Translations under genes and position numbers: made by a program
Shown here: positions 19,346-28,175 of the stretch, one piece after another
Position numbering within the stretch: position 1 is the first letter of the stretch
Layout of the letters: each line of letters opens with the position of its first letter
The notes under the pieces: generated by a model
Database searches by the model: none
Seen by the model: the letters and a program-made list of their open reading frames with translations, nothing else
Told to the model about the DNA's origin: nothing
Assembly (NCBI RefSeq): GCF_026242055.1
Contig: NZ_JAPJDL010000002.1
Span: forward strand, 372,001-436,000
DNA: 64,000 nucleotides
Reading direction: 5' to 3'
DNA from: Lentzea sp. NEAU-D7
Lineage (GTDB): Bacteria; Actinomycetota; Actinomycetes; Mycobacteriales; Pseudonocardiaceae

Positions 19346-21144
19346 CCGGTGCCTCCCCACACCCGGCGGAACAACGCCGCCAGGTCGTCGCCGAGCGTGT
19401 CCGTGGTCGAGTCGCGGCACTCGCCGCCGGACGCGTCCGTGATCGAGGTCAGCGCGTGCGCCGCACAGCTGGCCTCGCCGACGGCGATCACGAACACCCG
19501 GATCCCCTTCTGCCGCACCGCGTTCACCACGTCCTGCCGGGTCTGCGCGCTCGTCGTGTCCTCGCCGTCGGTCAGGGCGATCACCGCGCTCACGTGGTCG
19601 GCGTCGTCGGCGCCGACCCGGTCGAGGCTGTCGAGGATCGCCTGGTGCAGCGGCGTGCCGCCGGAGGGCCGCACCGCGGTCAGCGCGGCGGACGTGGCCT
19701 CCTTGTCCCGCCTGCCGAGCGGGATGAGCGGCCGGACCGCGGTGTCGCTGAACACCGACAGGCCGTACGTGTCCCTGGCGCCCATCTGCGTGAGCGCCTT
19801 GCGGACACCCTCGACCGCCACGGCGAACCGCTGCTCACCGGTGGCCGTCGGCTCGGCCATCGACCCGGACGCGTCGAGCGTCAGCCAGACCCGGCCGTCC
19901 CTTTTCGCCTGTTCGTACTTCTTGAGGAACGCGGCCTGGGCCTCCTCGTCCGGTGCCGCCTCGGCCCGGTCGAGCGCCAGACCCGCCCGCACCCCCAGCT
20001 CCTCGCGGAACTCGGCCCCCGCGGCCTGCCCTGCGGGACGCAAGCCGGCGGCGTTGAGCGCCGTCATGCCCTCCTGCGTGCCGAGCCACGCCTGGAACGC
20101 CGACGCGGGCCCTCGGGCGGCGAGGTTCGACACGCCCTGCGCGTCCCACTCGACGAGGTTCAGCGGGTAGTCGGCGCGGTAGGTGTCCGACGGGTACAGC
20201 GCGGTGAGGCACGGCTTCTCCGCGCAGCTGGTCTTGTTGTGCCGCAACAGGACCTGCTCGGTCGTGATCATCGCGGAGCCCGGCTGCGGCCGGTCGGCCT
20301 CCGTGACCCTGCGCTCGACGACGGCCGGTTCGAGCGAGTCGTACAGCGCCGCCGAGGCGAGCCTGCCGTCGATCGCCGTCAGCGGGTTCGGCCTGCCGAT
20401 CGCGATCCCGGTCCTGCCGACCTTGGTCAGCAGGTCGCCCCAGTTCTCGGGGGAGCTGGAGACGACGTCCTGCGCGATCTGAGCGGGCACGGCGAGCACG
20501 ACGGGCGAGAACGCGACCGACTCGCCCGGCTTGACGCGCACCGCCGACCCGATGCCGCCGGTGCGGCGCACCACCTCGTTCGTCTCCGCGGTCGAGTCCG
20601 GCAGCCACACGTCCGGGTGCGGCCCGATCTCCCGCAGGTCCTGCGACGACCACGAGGCCCGCAGCGCGAGCGCGCCCTTGTTGCCCGGTGCGGAGAACAC
20701 GTAGAGCCGCGCCGTGCGGCACCCGTGGTTCGCCGCCGCCGTGTGCTGTTCGAACCTCCGCGCCACCTCACCGATCGCGGGCGCCGCGTCCCGCGACGTC
20801 AGGACCCGCACCTCGGTCGGTTGTGGACAGCCGAGCAGCAGCACCCGCCCGTACGCGATCACCGGCGGCGCCGCGACCGCGAGGAGCCCTGCCGCGACCA
20901 CCAGCACGGCCGTGAACACCACCCAGCGCAACCGGATGCGTTTGAGCAGCTGGTTCAACCGGTCGATCGCGGACGCGGACAGCACCAGGAGAGTCGCGCC
21001 GATGCCGTAGAGCACCCACGACTGCCAGGTCGAGAGCGCACCGGTGGCCGTCTCGGAGAGCAGGTGCCCGGCGACCGCCGTCAGCATGAGGGCGCCCGCG
21101 TACCTGGGCGCTGTGCTCGACCGGCGCTGGTCGACGTCCTCCAT
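19342..21144 (-). CDS. Substrate-binding domain fused to VWA domain, membrane protein
   Basis: A 600-aa protein with three N-terminal membrane segments within residues 15-100, a periplasmic-binding-like region (about 110-385; P-D-V-W-L-P-D-S and a W-G-D-L-L-T-K-V segment typical of molybdate/iron-type binding folds) and a C-terminal VWA domain (about 415-590). The MIDAS D-A-S-G-S is intact, followed by the T-P-L-H threonine and A-L-T-D-G-E-D. Paired cysteines suggest an oxidised exterior. ATG at 21144 follows GGGGAGGA. It is coupled to the second binding-protein gene. No MoxR ATPase of its own is adjacent, although one lies 1.8 kb upstream on the opposite strand. The ligand and biological process are unknown. 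Confidence 0.85.
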   Translation of the reverse strand: MEDVDQRRSSTAPRYAGALMLTAVAGHLLSETATGALSTWQSWVLYGIGATLLVLSASAIDRLNQLLKRIRLRWVVFTAVLVVAAGLLAVAAPPVIAYGRVLLLGCPQPTEVRVLTSRDAAPAIGEVARRFEQHTAAANHGCRTARLYVFSAPGNKGALALRASWSSQDLREIGPHPDVWLPDSTAETNEVVRRTGGIGSAVRVKPGESVAFSPVVLAVPAQIAQDVVSSSPENWGDLLTKVGRTGIAIGRPNPLTAIDGRLASAALYDSLEPAVVERRVTEADRPQPGSAMITTEQVLLRHNKTSCAEKPCLTALYPSDTYRADYPLNLVEWDAQGVSNLAARGPASAFQAWLGTQEGMTALNAAGLRPAGQAAGAEFREELGVRAGLALDRAEAAPDEEAQAAFLKKYEQAKRDGRVWLTLDASGSMAEPTATGEQRFAVAVEGVRKALTQMGARDTYGLSVFSDTAVRPLIPLGRRDKEATSAALTAVRPSGGTPLHQAILDSLDRVGADDADHVSAVIALTDGEDTTSAQTRQDVVNAVRQKGIRVFVIAVGEASCAAHALTSITDASGGECRDSTTDTLGDDLAALFRRVWGGTG

Positions 21145-21306
21145 TCCGCGTCCTCCCCGATCGGCACCCTATGCGGGGGCACCGACAGTTCTGGGGGAGT
21201 TGCCTTCTCAGGCGGGGGTCGCGGGCGGAGAACCACTCGTTTGGGCCAGTGGTCGTCCAGTGATCACGACGAGGTCTTCTCCGCGCTGGTGGGCGGCGTG
21301 GCCGCG

Positions 21307-22104
21307 TCAGTGCCTGCCCGCGCCGCTGTCCGCCAGGACGCGCACCGCCTCGTCGACCGCCGCGCACCGTGCGCGGCGCACGGCTTCGGAGACCGGGCGC
21401 AGTGCCTCGGTGCGGGCGGTGATGGCCGACGCCGACAGCGCGCCGCCGGGGGAGTCGGCGCTGGCCACGGACACGATCGCGGCCACCTCCGCGGCCCGTT
21501 GCAGCACCCGGAGCGCCCGCGGTGGCATCGCGTCCGGCCACGGCAGCGTGGAGTTCTCGGCCGCGAGGTCGGCGATCTCCTTGCGGACGTTCGGGCGGTG
21601 CTTGGCCACGTCCAGCGTCGCCAGCGCCGCCGTCGCCTCGCGCAGTGCCGCGCCCAGGCCGTGCTCGGCCTCGCCGATCGGGATGTGTTCGAGGCCGTTG
21701 GACGACGGCAGGTCGAACACCGTCCAGCGCATCACGCCGTCGGCCACGATCTTCGGCACGAGCCCGATGTGCACGGACGGGACGACGAGCGCCTCACCGG
21801 AGCGCAACGCGCACGTCGAGAGGGGGCCCTTGCCGCCAAGACCTCGTACGTCGCCCGGTACCGGCAGCACCAGCCGGGCGGAGGTGGCTCCCGCGCGCCG
21901 CAGGGCGGCCAGCAGCAGGGCGGGGCCCACGGGGGCCTCGTCGGGACCGGGGAGGTCGAGCGCCGTGGCGGTGCCGTCGTCGTCGGCCACCACCTCGTGC
22001 TGCTCGGCCCACGTGTGCAGGGCGTCGAGGACGTCGTCGGCGGCGGCTAGACCGTGCAGCCAGCCCGACGTCCACACGACCAGCGTGGCACTTGCACAGG
22101 ACAC
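21307..22104 (-). CDS. Hypothetical actinobacterial protein
   Basis: A 265-aa protein with no motif that I recognise and no signal peptide or membrane segment. It opens with a hydrophobic strand (A-T-L-V-V-W-T-S-G-W-L-H-G-L) and is rich in Ala, Val and Leu, with an overall acidic charge. It is probably a soluble alpha/beta protein. GTG start at 22102-22104, with only a weak ribosome site. It precedes the VWA/binding-protein gene on the same strand by 162 bp, so it could be part of the same transcription unit. Third-position GC is as high as in the neighbours, supporting a real gene. Confidence 0.75.
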   Translation of the reverse strand: MSCASATLVVWTSGWLHGLAAADDVLDALHTWAEQHEVVADDDGTATALDLPGPDEAPVGPALLLAALRRAGATSARLVLPVPGDVRGLGGKGPLSTCALRSGEALVVPSVHIGLVPKIVADGVMRWTVFDLPSSNGLEHIPIGEAEHGLGAALREATAALATLDVAKHRPNVRKEIADLAAENSTLPWPDAMPPRALRVLQRAAEVAAIVSVASADSPGGALSASAITARTEALRPVSEAVRRARCAAVDEAVRVLADSGAGRH

Positions 22105-22164
22105 CCGACGAGATTACGTTGCCGGACCCCGGGAGCCCCACCCGGTGTGCCCGATCCGAGACAG

Positions 22165-22656
22165 CTACTTCGCCGGACCGATGTGCTCCTCGAGCAGCGA
22201 CCGGAACGACGTCAGGTCCTCATCGGACGCGAAGGCCCGGTGTGGCACGGACAGCGACGCCGCGCCCTCGTCCAGCGTCTCCAGGACGAAGCCCTGCCGC
22301 GTCTCGGTCCAGCCCGGCAGCTCCTCCCAGGCGATGTCCTCGCGCACCGCGTTGCCCACGGCCATCCGGAACGAACGGGCGTCGGCGCTGCCGACGACGG
22401 TGCGGCTGATCATCTCGTCGGACGTGAAGCGCCACCACACCGCGACCGGCTCCATGAAGCCGATGACCAGCGCGCACACCAAGCCGAAGAGCGCCACGAA
22501 CAGCGTGTCCTCGAAGCCCAGCAGCAGCACGAGCGAGAACGCCGCGAGCACGAGCGCGAACCACGGCGCCCACCTGAACATCGGCACCATCGCGCGCAGG
22601 CTGGCCCGCCAGTCGGCGGGTGACGGGGCCCATCTGAAATCGACACAGTTGCTCAT
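22165..22656 (-). CDS. Small membrane protein, YcxB-like
   Basis: A 163-aa protein with two adjacent hydrophobic segments (about residues 33-70) and a soluble C-terminal half (F-T-S-D-E-M-I-S-R-T ... I-A-W-E-E-L-P-G-W-T-E-T-R-Q-G-F-V-L) resembling YcxB-like membrane proteins, in which two helices precede a PH-like domain. The start is the ATG at 22656 with GAGG upstream; an in-frame ATG at 22668 is an alternative. It lies 60 bp ahead of the hypothetical gene on the same strand. Function unknown. Confidence 0.75.
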   Translation of the reverse strand: MSNCVDFRWAPSPADWRASLRAMVPMFRWAPWFALVLAAFSLVLLLGFEDTLFVALFGLVCALVIGFMEPVAVWWRFTSDEMISRTVVGSADARSFRMAVGNAVREDIAWEELPGWTETRQGFVLETLDEGAASLSVPHRAFASDEDLTSFRSLLEEHIGPAK

Positions 22657-22935
22657 AACGCCTCGCATTGTGCTGCACGGTGCCCGCCCGCATCCGGGGG
22701 ATGACGAAAGCACCCGGGCCGCCCGGCATCCAGTTCGCTCAAGGAGAACAGGCGCACGGCGCCGCGACGTGCCTGCTGTCCACGCCGAACGTTGGACCGG
22801 TGTTCGGCGGGAGTTCCCCGTGTTTCCACGGTGTCCTCGCGCACGACCCGAAGATGTTGTGGATTCTGCTCGGCGCGGTGAACGCCGCTCGGCTTCCCCA
22901 GCTGGAGTCGCTCCACGTCGACGGGTCAGGTTCGG

Positions 22936-24345
22936 GTGCGTAGCGTCGTCTGCGTGACCCAGAACCTGGCCCGCACGGCGGGCGAACTGCGCGCCGCCGG
23001 GCACCTGCCGCGCGGCGTCAAGACCGAGATCAGGGAGAACCTCCTCGCGGCCCTGCGCGAAGGACGCAACCCGTGGCCCGGCATCGTCGGTTTCGACCGC
23101 ACGGTGCTCCCGCAGCTCGAACGCGCGCTGCTCGCCGGCCACGACGTCGTCCTGCTCGGGGAGCGCGGGCAGGGCAAGACCCGCCTGCTGCGCAGCCTGA
23201 TCTCGTTGCTCGACGAGTGGACGCCCGTCATCGAGGGCTCCGAGCTGGGTGAACACCCGCTCGACCCGATCACGCCGGAGTCGAAGCGCCGTGCCGCCGA
23301 GCTCGGCGACGACCTGCCGGTGGTGTGGCGGCACCGCGACGAGCGCTACGCGGAGAAGCTCGCCACGCCCGACACGTCCGTGGGTGACCTCGTCGGCGAC
23401 GTCGACCCGGTGAAGGTCGCCGAAGGGCGTTCGCTCGGCGACCCGGAGACCATCCACTACGGCATGCTCCCGCGCGCCCACCGCGGCATCATCGCCATCA
23501 ACGAGCTGCCCGACCTGGCCGAACGCATCCAGGTGTCGTTGCTCAACGTCATGGAGGAGCGCGACATCCAGGTCCGCGGCTACACGCTGCGGCTGCCGCT
23601 GGACGTGCTGCTCGTGGCGACCGCGAACCCCGAGGACTACACGAACCGCGGCCGCATCATCACGCCGCTGAAGGACCGCTTCGGCGCCGAGGTGCGCACG
23701 CACTACCCGCTGGAGATCGAGGCCGAGGTCGACCTGGTGCGCCAGGAGGCCGCCCTGGTCGCCGAGGTGGGCGACCACCTGCTGGAGATCATCGCCCGGT
23801 TCGTCCGGCACCTGCGCGAGTCGTCGTCGATCGACCAGCGCTCCGGTGTCTCGGCCCGGTTCGCGGTCGCGGCGGCGGAGACCGTCGCTGCGTCGGCGTT
23901 GCGCCGGTCCGCGCTGATCGGGGAGACCCCGGCCATCGCCCGTCCGGTCGACCTGGAGTCGGTGCCGGACGTGCTGCGCGGCAAGCTCGAGTTCGAGGCG
24001 GGGGAGGAGGGGCGCGAGGAGGAGGTCCTGGTCCACCTGCTGCGCCGCTCGATCGCCGACACCGCGCGGGCGCGCCTGGCCGGGCTGAACCTGCGTGCGC
24101 TGGCCGAGGTCGTCTCGGACGGCCACCCCGTCGCCACGGGCGACCGCGTGCACGCCGGCGACCTGCTGGCCGCGTTGCCGGAGCTCCCGATCCTGCACGA
24201 GGTCGCGGCACGGCTGGGCGCGGGCCCGAAGGACCCCGTCGGCCGCATCGCCTCCGCCGTGGAACTGGCCCTGGAGTCGCTGTACCTGACGCGCAACCTG
24301 TCGAAGGACAACTCCTCCGACGACGACCGATCGGTGTACGGATGA
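22936..24345 (+). CDS. Magnesium-chelatase-like AAA+ ATPase (Rv0958-like)
   Basis: A 469-aa AAA+ protein of the ChlI/MoxR superfamily. It has Walker A G-E-R-G-Q-G-K-T (about residues 75-82), Walker B R-G-I-I-A-I-N-E-L-P-D-L (Asn in place of the usual Asp) and a sensor A-T-A-N-P-E-D-Y-T-N-R-G-R-I-I-T-P-L-K-D-R-F, characteristic of the BchI-like lineage. It is paired with a VWA protein by an ATGA overlap, as are Rv0958/Rv0959 in mycobacteria. No chlorophyll or cobalamin genes are nearby, so true magnesium chelatase activity is unlikely. The GTG at 22954 is an alternative start. The 280 bp upstream hold no convincing gene. Confidence 0.88.
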   Translation: MRSVVCVTQNLARTAGELRAAGHLPRGVKTEIRENLLAALREGRNPWPGIVGFDRTVLPQLERALLAGHDVVLLGERGQGKTRLLRSLISLLDEWTPVIEGSELGEHPLDPITPESKRRAAELGDDLPVVWRHRDERYAEKLATPDTSVGDLVGDVDPVKVAEGRSLGDPETIHYGMLPRAHRGIIAINELPDLAERIQVSLLNVMEERDIQVRGYTLRLPLDVLLVATANPEDYTNRGRIITPLKDRFGAEVRTHYPLEIEAEVDLVRQEAALVAEVGDHLLEIIARFVRHLRESSSIDQRSGVSARFAVAAAETVAASALRRSALIGETPAIARPVDLESVPDVLRGKLEFEAGEEGREEEVLVHLLRRSIADTARARLAGLNLRALAEVVSDGHPVATGDRVHAGDLLAALPELPILHEVAARLGAGPKDPVGRIASAVELALESLYLTRNLSKDNSSDDDRSVYG

Positions 24346-26270
24346 GATATCGCTACGGGCGCTGGGGCGGCGGCGCCGATCCGCTGGCGCCCCCGGTCGA
24401 CCTCCGCGCGGCCGTGGACGAGCTCGGCCGCGAGATCATGGAGGGCGCCTCACCGGCGTCCGCCCTGCGCGAGCTGCTGCGGCGCGGCGTCGACGGCACC
24501 CGCGGCCTCGACGACCTGACCTCGCGCCTGTGGCAGCGCCGTGCGTCGATCCAGCGCCGGCACCGCCTGGACGGCACGCTGACCGAGGTCAAGCGGTTGC
24601 TCGACCAGGCCGTCGAAGCCGAGCGCCGCACGCTGTTCCCGGACCCGTCCGACGACGCGCGCTTCCGCGAGGCCCAGCTCGACGCCCTGCCGCCGGGCAC
24701 CGCCGCGGCCGTCCAGGAGCTCTCCTCCTACGACTGGCGTTCCGCCGAGGCGCGCGAGGCGTTCGAGCAGATCCGCGACCTGCTCGGCCGCGAGCTGCTG
24801 GACCAGCGCTTCCAGGGCATGAAGGAAGCACTGTCCAACGTGGACTCCGACGACGTGCGCCGGATCCAGCGCATGTTGCGGGACCTCAACTCGCTGCTGG
24901 AGGCGCACGCGTCGGGCTCACCGGACACGCCGCGCCTGTTCGACGAGTTCATGCGCAAGCACGGCGAGTTCTTCCCCGAGAAGCCCCGCAACGTCGACGA
25001 GCTCATCGACGCCCTGGCCGCCCGCTCGGCCGCCGCGCAACGCATGATGAACTCGATGACCGACGCCCAGCGCGCCGAGCTGTCCGCGTTGTCCCAGCAG
25101 GCTTTCGGCGGCATCGGGTCCCAGCTGTCCACCCTGGACTCCCTCTTGCAGCAGCTGCGGCCGGGGGAGGACTGGACGTCGTCCGCCCGCTTCCGCGGCC
25201 AGGACCCGCTGGGCCTGGGCGAGGGCGCGCAGGCGATGGCGGACCTCGCCGAGCTCGACGCGCTGGCCGAGCAGCTCTCCCAGTCGTATCCGGGCGCCCG
25301 CCTGGAGGACATCGACCTGGAGGCGCTGGAACGCCAGCTGGGCGAGTCGGCCTCCGTCGACGCCCGCCGCCTCGCGGAGCTGGAAAAGGCGCTGCGCTCC
25401 CAGAACATCGTGGAACGCGCCCCCGACGGCTCCCTGAAGCTGACGCCCAAGGCGTTGCGGCGCCTAGGCGAGACGGCTCTGCGCGGCGTGGTCGACCAGC
25501 TGCGCTCGTCGCAGGGCTCACGCGAGACCACCTCGGCCGGCGCGGCGGGCGAGCTGATCGGCTCGACGCGCCCGTGGCAGTTCGGCGACACCGAGCCCTG
25601 GGACGTGCCGCGAACCCTGCGCAACTCCGTGCTGCGCTCCGGCAGGATGTCCCTGGACGTCGTGGACCTCGAGGTCTCCGAGACCGAGCACCGCACCCGT
25701 GCGGCTGTCGCGTTGTGCGTGGACACCTCCTGGTCGATGGTGCAGGACGGCCGCTGGGTGCCGATGAAACGCACGGCTCTCGCCCTGCATCACCTCGTGC
25801 GCACCCGTTTCCGCACCGATGCCCTGCAACTGGTGACCTTCGGGCGTTATGCCGAGGCCGTGGACATCGGACAGCTGACGGCGCTGGAGGGCGTGTGGGA
25901 GCAGGGCACGAACCTGCACCACGCCCTGTTGCTGGCCGGGCGCCACGTCCGCCGCCACCCCGACGCGCAACCCGTGGTGCTGGTCGTGACCGACGGCGAA
26001 CCCACCGCCCACCTCGAACCCGAGGGCGACGCGGAGTTCAACTACCCGCCGCTGCCGCGGACGCTCGCCAAGACGTTGAACGAGGTCGACGCGCTGGCCC
26101 GGCTCGGGGCGACGATCTCGGTGTTCAAGCTCGGCGACGATCCGCGACTGGCCGCCTTCGTCGACATCGTGGCCCGGCGGGGTGGTGGCCGGGTGGTGTC
26201 GGCCGACGAGGAAGGCCTCGGGGCCGCGGTGGTCAGCGACTACCTGAGGTCGCGGCGACGGCGGCGGTGA
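24342..26270 (+). CDS. VWA domain protein, ChlD-like partner (Rv0959-like)
   Basis: A 642-aa soluble protein. A long helical N-terminal region (residues 20-420, rich in Leu, Arg, Glu; coiled-coil-like) is followed by a C-terminal VWA domain with MIDAS D-T-S-W-S-M (Asp461), threonine in G-T-N-L-H-H and V-V-T-D-G-E-P. The protein ends in an arginine cluster. It overlaps the AAA+ gene by ATGA and should form the matching ATPase/VWA chaperone pair, analogous to BchI/BchD. Its last base is shared with the start of the next small gene (TGATG). The client is unknown. Confidence 0.88.
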   Translation: MRYRYGRWGGGADPLAPPVDLRAAVDELGREIMEGASPASALRELLRRGVDGTRGLDDLTSRLWQRRASIQRRHRLDGTLTEVKRLLDQAVEAERRTLFPDPSDDARFREAQLDALPPGTAAAVQELSSYDWRSAEAREAFEQIRDLLGRELLDQRFQGMKEALSNVDSDDVRRIQRMLRDLNSLLEAHASGSPDTPRLFDEFMRKHGEFFPEKPRNVDELIDALAARSAAAQRMMNSMTDAQRAELSALSQQAFGGIGSQLSTLDSLLQQLRPGEDWTSSARFRGQDPLGLGEGAQAMADLAELDALAEQLSQSYPGARLEDIDLEALERQLGESASVDARRLAELEKALRSQNIVERAPDGSLKLTPKALRRLGETALRGVVDQLRSSQGSRETTSAGAAGELIGSTRPWQFGDTEPWDVPRTLRNSVLRSGRMSLDVVDLEVSETEHRTRAAVALCVDTSWSMVQDGRWVPMKRTALALHHLVRTRFRTDALQLVTFGRYAEAVDIGQLTALEGVWEQGTNLHHALLLAGRHVRRHPDAQPVVLVVTDGEPTAHLEPEGDAEFNYPPLPRTLAKTLNEVDALARLGATISVFKLGDDPRLAAFVDIVARRGGGRVVSADEEGLGAAVVSDYLRSRRRRR

Positions 26271-26763
26271 TGCGCAAGTACCTCCTCGCGGTCGTGCTGA
26301 GCGGCGTGCCGTCCACCGTGCACGCTCTGATGGTGGGCGACGACGTGTTGCGCGCCACCAGGGCTGCAGGATCGTTGGTCGGCGGCGGGGTGCGTGAGGG
26401 CGTGGTCGTGCACCTCGCCGTGTCGGCGTTCTGGACGGTCGCGCTGACGCGGCTTCGAGTGCGGGGTGCCGTGGCGGGAGCCGTCGCAGGGCTGCTGATC
26501 GCCGCAGGCCGTGTCCCGGAAGTCCCGTCGGGCGGCAGTGGCGGCCGAGGGCCCCGGAGACGACACCGCCGCCCGGTATGAGGGCATCGCGGCGGCGCCG
26601 TCTCCGGGTCTCTCGCCCGCGCCTGCCACCGGACGAACTTCCTGGACACGACCTGGACCTGGAGGTCGTCGGGCGCTGCAACGCGCAGATCCGCGCTCTG
26701 CCACGTGGTCCGCAGTGGCTGGACCACGTGGCGTTCGGCGTCCTCGTCGCTCAGAGGTCGTAG
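26270..26763 (+). pseudogene. Small membrane-protein gene split by an inverted-repeat element (two ORFs)
   Basis: A gene coupled to the VWA gene by TGATG starts M-R-K-Y-L-L-A-V and encodes about 80 residues with two or three hydrophobic stretches (to L-L-I-A-A, near 26504). Reading then enters a long inverted repeat and stops at 26579-26581. The missing C-terminal part (D-L-E-V-V-G-R then P-R-G-P-Q-W-L-D-H-V-A-F-G) resumes in a different frame just after the repeat and ends at 26763. The N- and C-terminal pieces resemble a single actinobacterial membrane-protein family by recollection. The second piece can be read from an ATG at 26578 that overlaps the first stop (ATGA), so reinitiation could yield a split protein. 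I call it disrupted, but function as two polypeptides is not excluded. Confidence 0.65.
26505..26655. repeat. 151-bp imperfect inverted repeat (MITE/REP-like element)
   Basis: The left arm (26505-26572, beginning CAGGCCGTGTCCCGG) pairs with the right arm (26589-26655, ending CCTGGACACGACCTG), with about 56 of 68 positions complementary and one gap. The loop of 16 nt (26573-26588) carries an ATGA that stops the upstream frame and could restart the downstream one. The repeat sits exactly between the N-terminal and C-terminal parts of a small membrane-protein gene. This suggests insertion of a non-autonomous mobile element. No transposase or other copy was noticed in the window. Confidence 0.7.
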
Positions 26764-27317
26764 AGCGCGGCCAGGCGGGGGAGACGGGCGGCCATCTCCG
26801 CGCTGTCGTCGAAGTCGAAGTCCCAGTCCGGGTCGAGCTCGGGGTAGCGGATCCTGAAGGCGTCCTGCGGCAGCTGCATGCCCGTGGCCTTCAGGTGGGC
26901 GTTCCACGCGATCGACAGGGCCTCCTGGCAGTCGAACTCCATGCCGGACTCGGCGGCGGCCACGACCGCGGGTAAGGCCGCCAGCGAGTCCGGGTCGGCG
27001 AGGGCGGTCGTGTAGACCTCCTCGCCCTGGGTCACCAGCCAGCCGCGGAAGTAGTCGAAGCCGTCGTCCGAGCAGCCGCCGTTGATCACGTAGGCCGCCG
27101 CCCACAGCGGGTTCTGGTACGAGACGGTCAGCAGTTCCCACAGGACCTGCTGGGTCGCGACGATCTCGGCGGGCGGCCTGTCGGCGAGCAGGGTGGTGGC
27201 CGCGGCCGCCACGGCGTCGCCGTCGGACGGGTCGGTGACGTTCGCCCTGGCATCGGCGATGAGCTTCCAGAAGGTCTTCGGATCCACGTCCTGGAGCTTG
27301 ACAGAGGGGTCTGACAA
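26751..27317 (-). CDS. DUF4240 domain protein
   Basis: A 188-aa soluble protein. The family's opening F-W-K-L-I-A-D-A-R and the central G-G-C-S-D-D-G-F-D-Y-F-R-G-W-L-V-T-Q-G segment are clear, with an acidic D-W-D-F-D-F-D-D patch near the C-terminus. The function of DUF4240 is not known. The start is uncertain: TTG at 27315-27317 gives the longest frame, while a GTG ten codons in would begin nearer the usual family start. It is divergent from the SCO6745-family gene across only 45 bp. The 3' end overlaps the split membrane-protein gene by 13 bp. Confidence 0.8.
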   Translation of the reverse strand: MSDPSVKLQDVDPKTFWKLIADARANVTDPSDGDAVAAAATTLLADRPPAEIVATQQVLWELLTVSYQNPLWAAAYVINGGCSDDGFDYFRGWLVTQGEEVYTTALADPDSLAALPAVVAAAESGMEFDCQEALSIAWNAHLKATGMQLPQDAFRIRYPELDPDWDFDFDDSAEMAARLPRLAALYDL

Positions 27318-27362
27318 TTTTTGGCGCCTGACTTACGAGCCGGGACGTTCTAGGTTGGAGAC

Positions 27363-28175
27363 ATGATCAGGACTCTGTTTCGCTCGCTCGAGGCCGTGCA
27401 CGGCATGATCTACTTCGCGCCCGAGGCGGACTCGCGGTACGCGAGCGCCGGGCTCGACCGGCCCGGCGGGTACTTCGCGTCGCGGGCGGCGGCGCTGGGG
27501 GCGGTCGGGGCCGAGGTCGTGATCGCGACGTTCTACAACTTCAACCCCGCGATCGTGCGGGCGCGCATCCCCCAGGCCTGGGAGAAGGTCACGCCCCAGC
27601 GCATGCTCGAACTGCGGTGGGAGGCGGCGGACGAGGCGCTGGCCAAGGTGCTGCCGGACGACCTCAAGGAGATCACCGAGCTGGCCAGGCGGGCCGCCGA
27701 GCGGTCCAAGGAGATGCCGCACGGCCGCACGTTGTTCGCCGCGCACGCCGCCCTGCCGTGGCCGGACGAGCCCCGCCTGCAGCTGTTCCACGCCCAGACG
27801 CTGCTGCGCGAGTTCCGTGGTGACGGGCACCTCGCGGCCCTGCTCAGGCACAACGTCACCGGCATCGAGGCGCTCGTGCTGCACGTCGCGACGGGGGAAA
27901 TTCCGGCCGAGGTGCTGCGCAAGACGCGTGCGTGGTCCGAGGAGCAGTGGGCGGCGACGGTGGAGGACCTCCGCGAGCGCGGGCTCGTCGGCGAGGACCA
28001 GCTGCTCACGGAGAAGGGGCGCGAGCTGCGGCAGGCCATCGAGGACGACACGGACCACATGGCCGCGCCGGCCTACGACGTCCTGTCGGACCAGGAGAAG
28101 CAGCGGTTCGTCGAGCTGGCCTCGCCGCTGAGCAAGGCCGTCCTCGAAGCGGGAATGGTCCCCGGCCGCCGCTAG
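27363..28175 (+). CDS. SCO6745-family protein
   Basis: A 270-aa actinobacterial protein of the SCO6745 family. The N-terminal [18 protein letters not shown] and the [13 protein letters not shown] block are typical. [14 protein letters not shown] and a C-terminal winged-helix-like stretch ([14 protein letters not shown], then L-T-E-K-G) suggest a MarR-like fold. Biochemical function is unknown. The stop codon TAG interlocks with that of ctaD in a CTAG at 28172-28175. Confidence 0.85.
   Translation: MIRTLFRSLEAVHGMIYFAPEADSRYASAGLDRPGGYFASRAAALGAVGAEVVIATFYNFNPAIVRARIPQAWEKVTPQRMLELRWEAADEALAKVLPDDLKEITELARRAAERSKEMPHGRTLFAAHAALPWPDEPRLQLFHAQTLLREFRGDGHLAALLRHNVTGIEALVLHVATGEIPAEVLRKTRAWSEEQWAATVEDLRERGLVGEDQLLTEKGRELRQAIEDDTDHMAAPAYDVLSDQEKQRFVELASPLSKAVLEAGMVPGRR

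Noticed and set aside
22668..22943. A possible 80-91 aa protein between the YcxB-like and AAA+ genes.
   Set aside because: Third-position GC is lower than in neighbours, no ribosome site at a usable distance, no motif, and it overlaps the AAA+ start.
22936..26270. True magnesium/cobalt chelatase for chlorophyll or cobalamin synthesis.
   Set aside because: No large CobN/BchH-type subunit or pathway genes nearby; the pair matches the stand-alone Rv0958/Rv0959 type.
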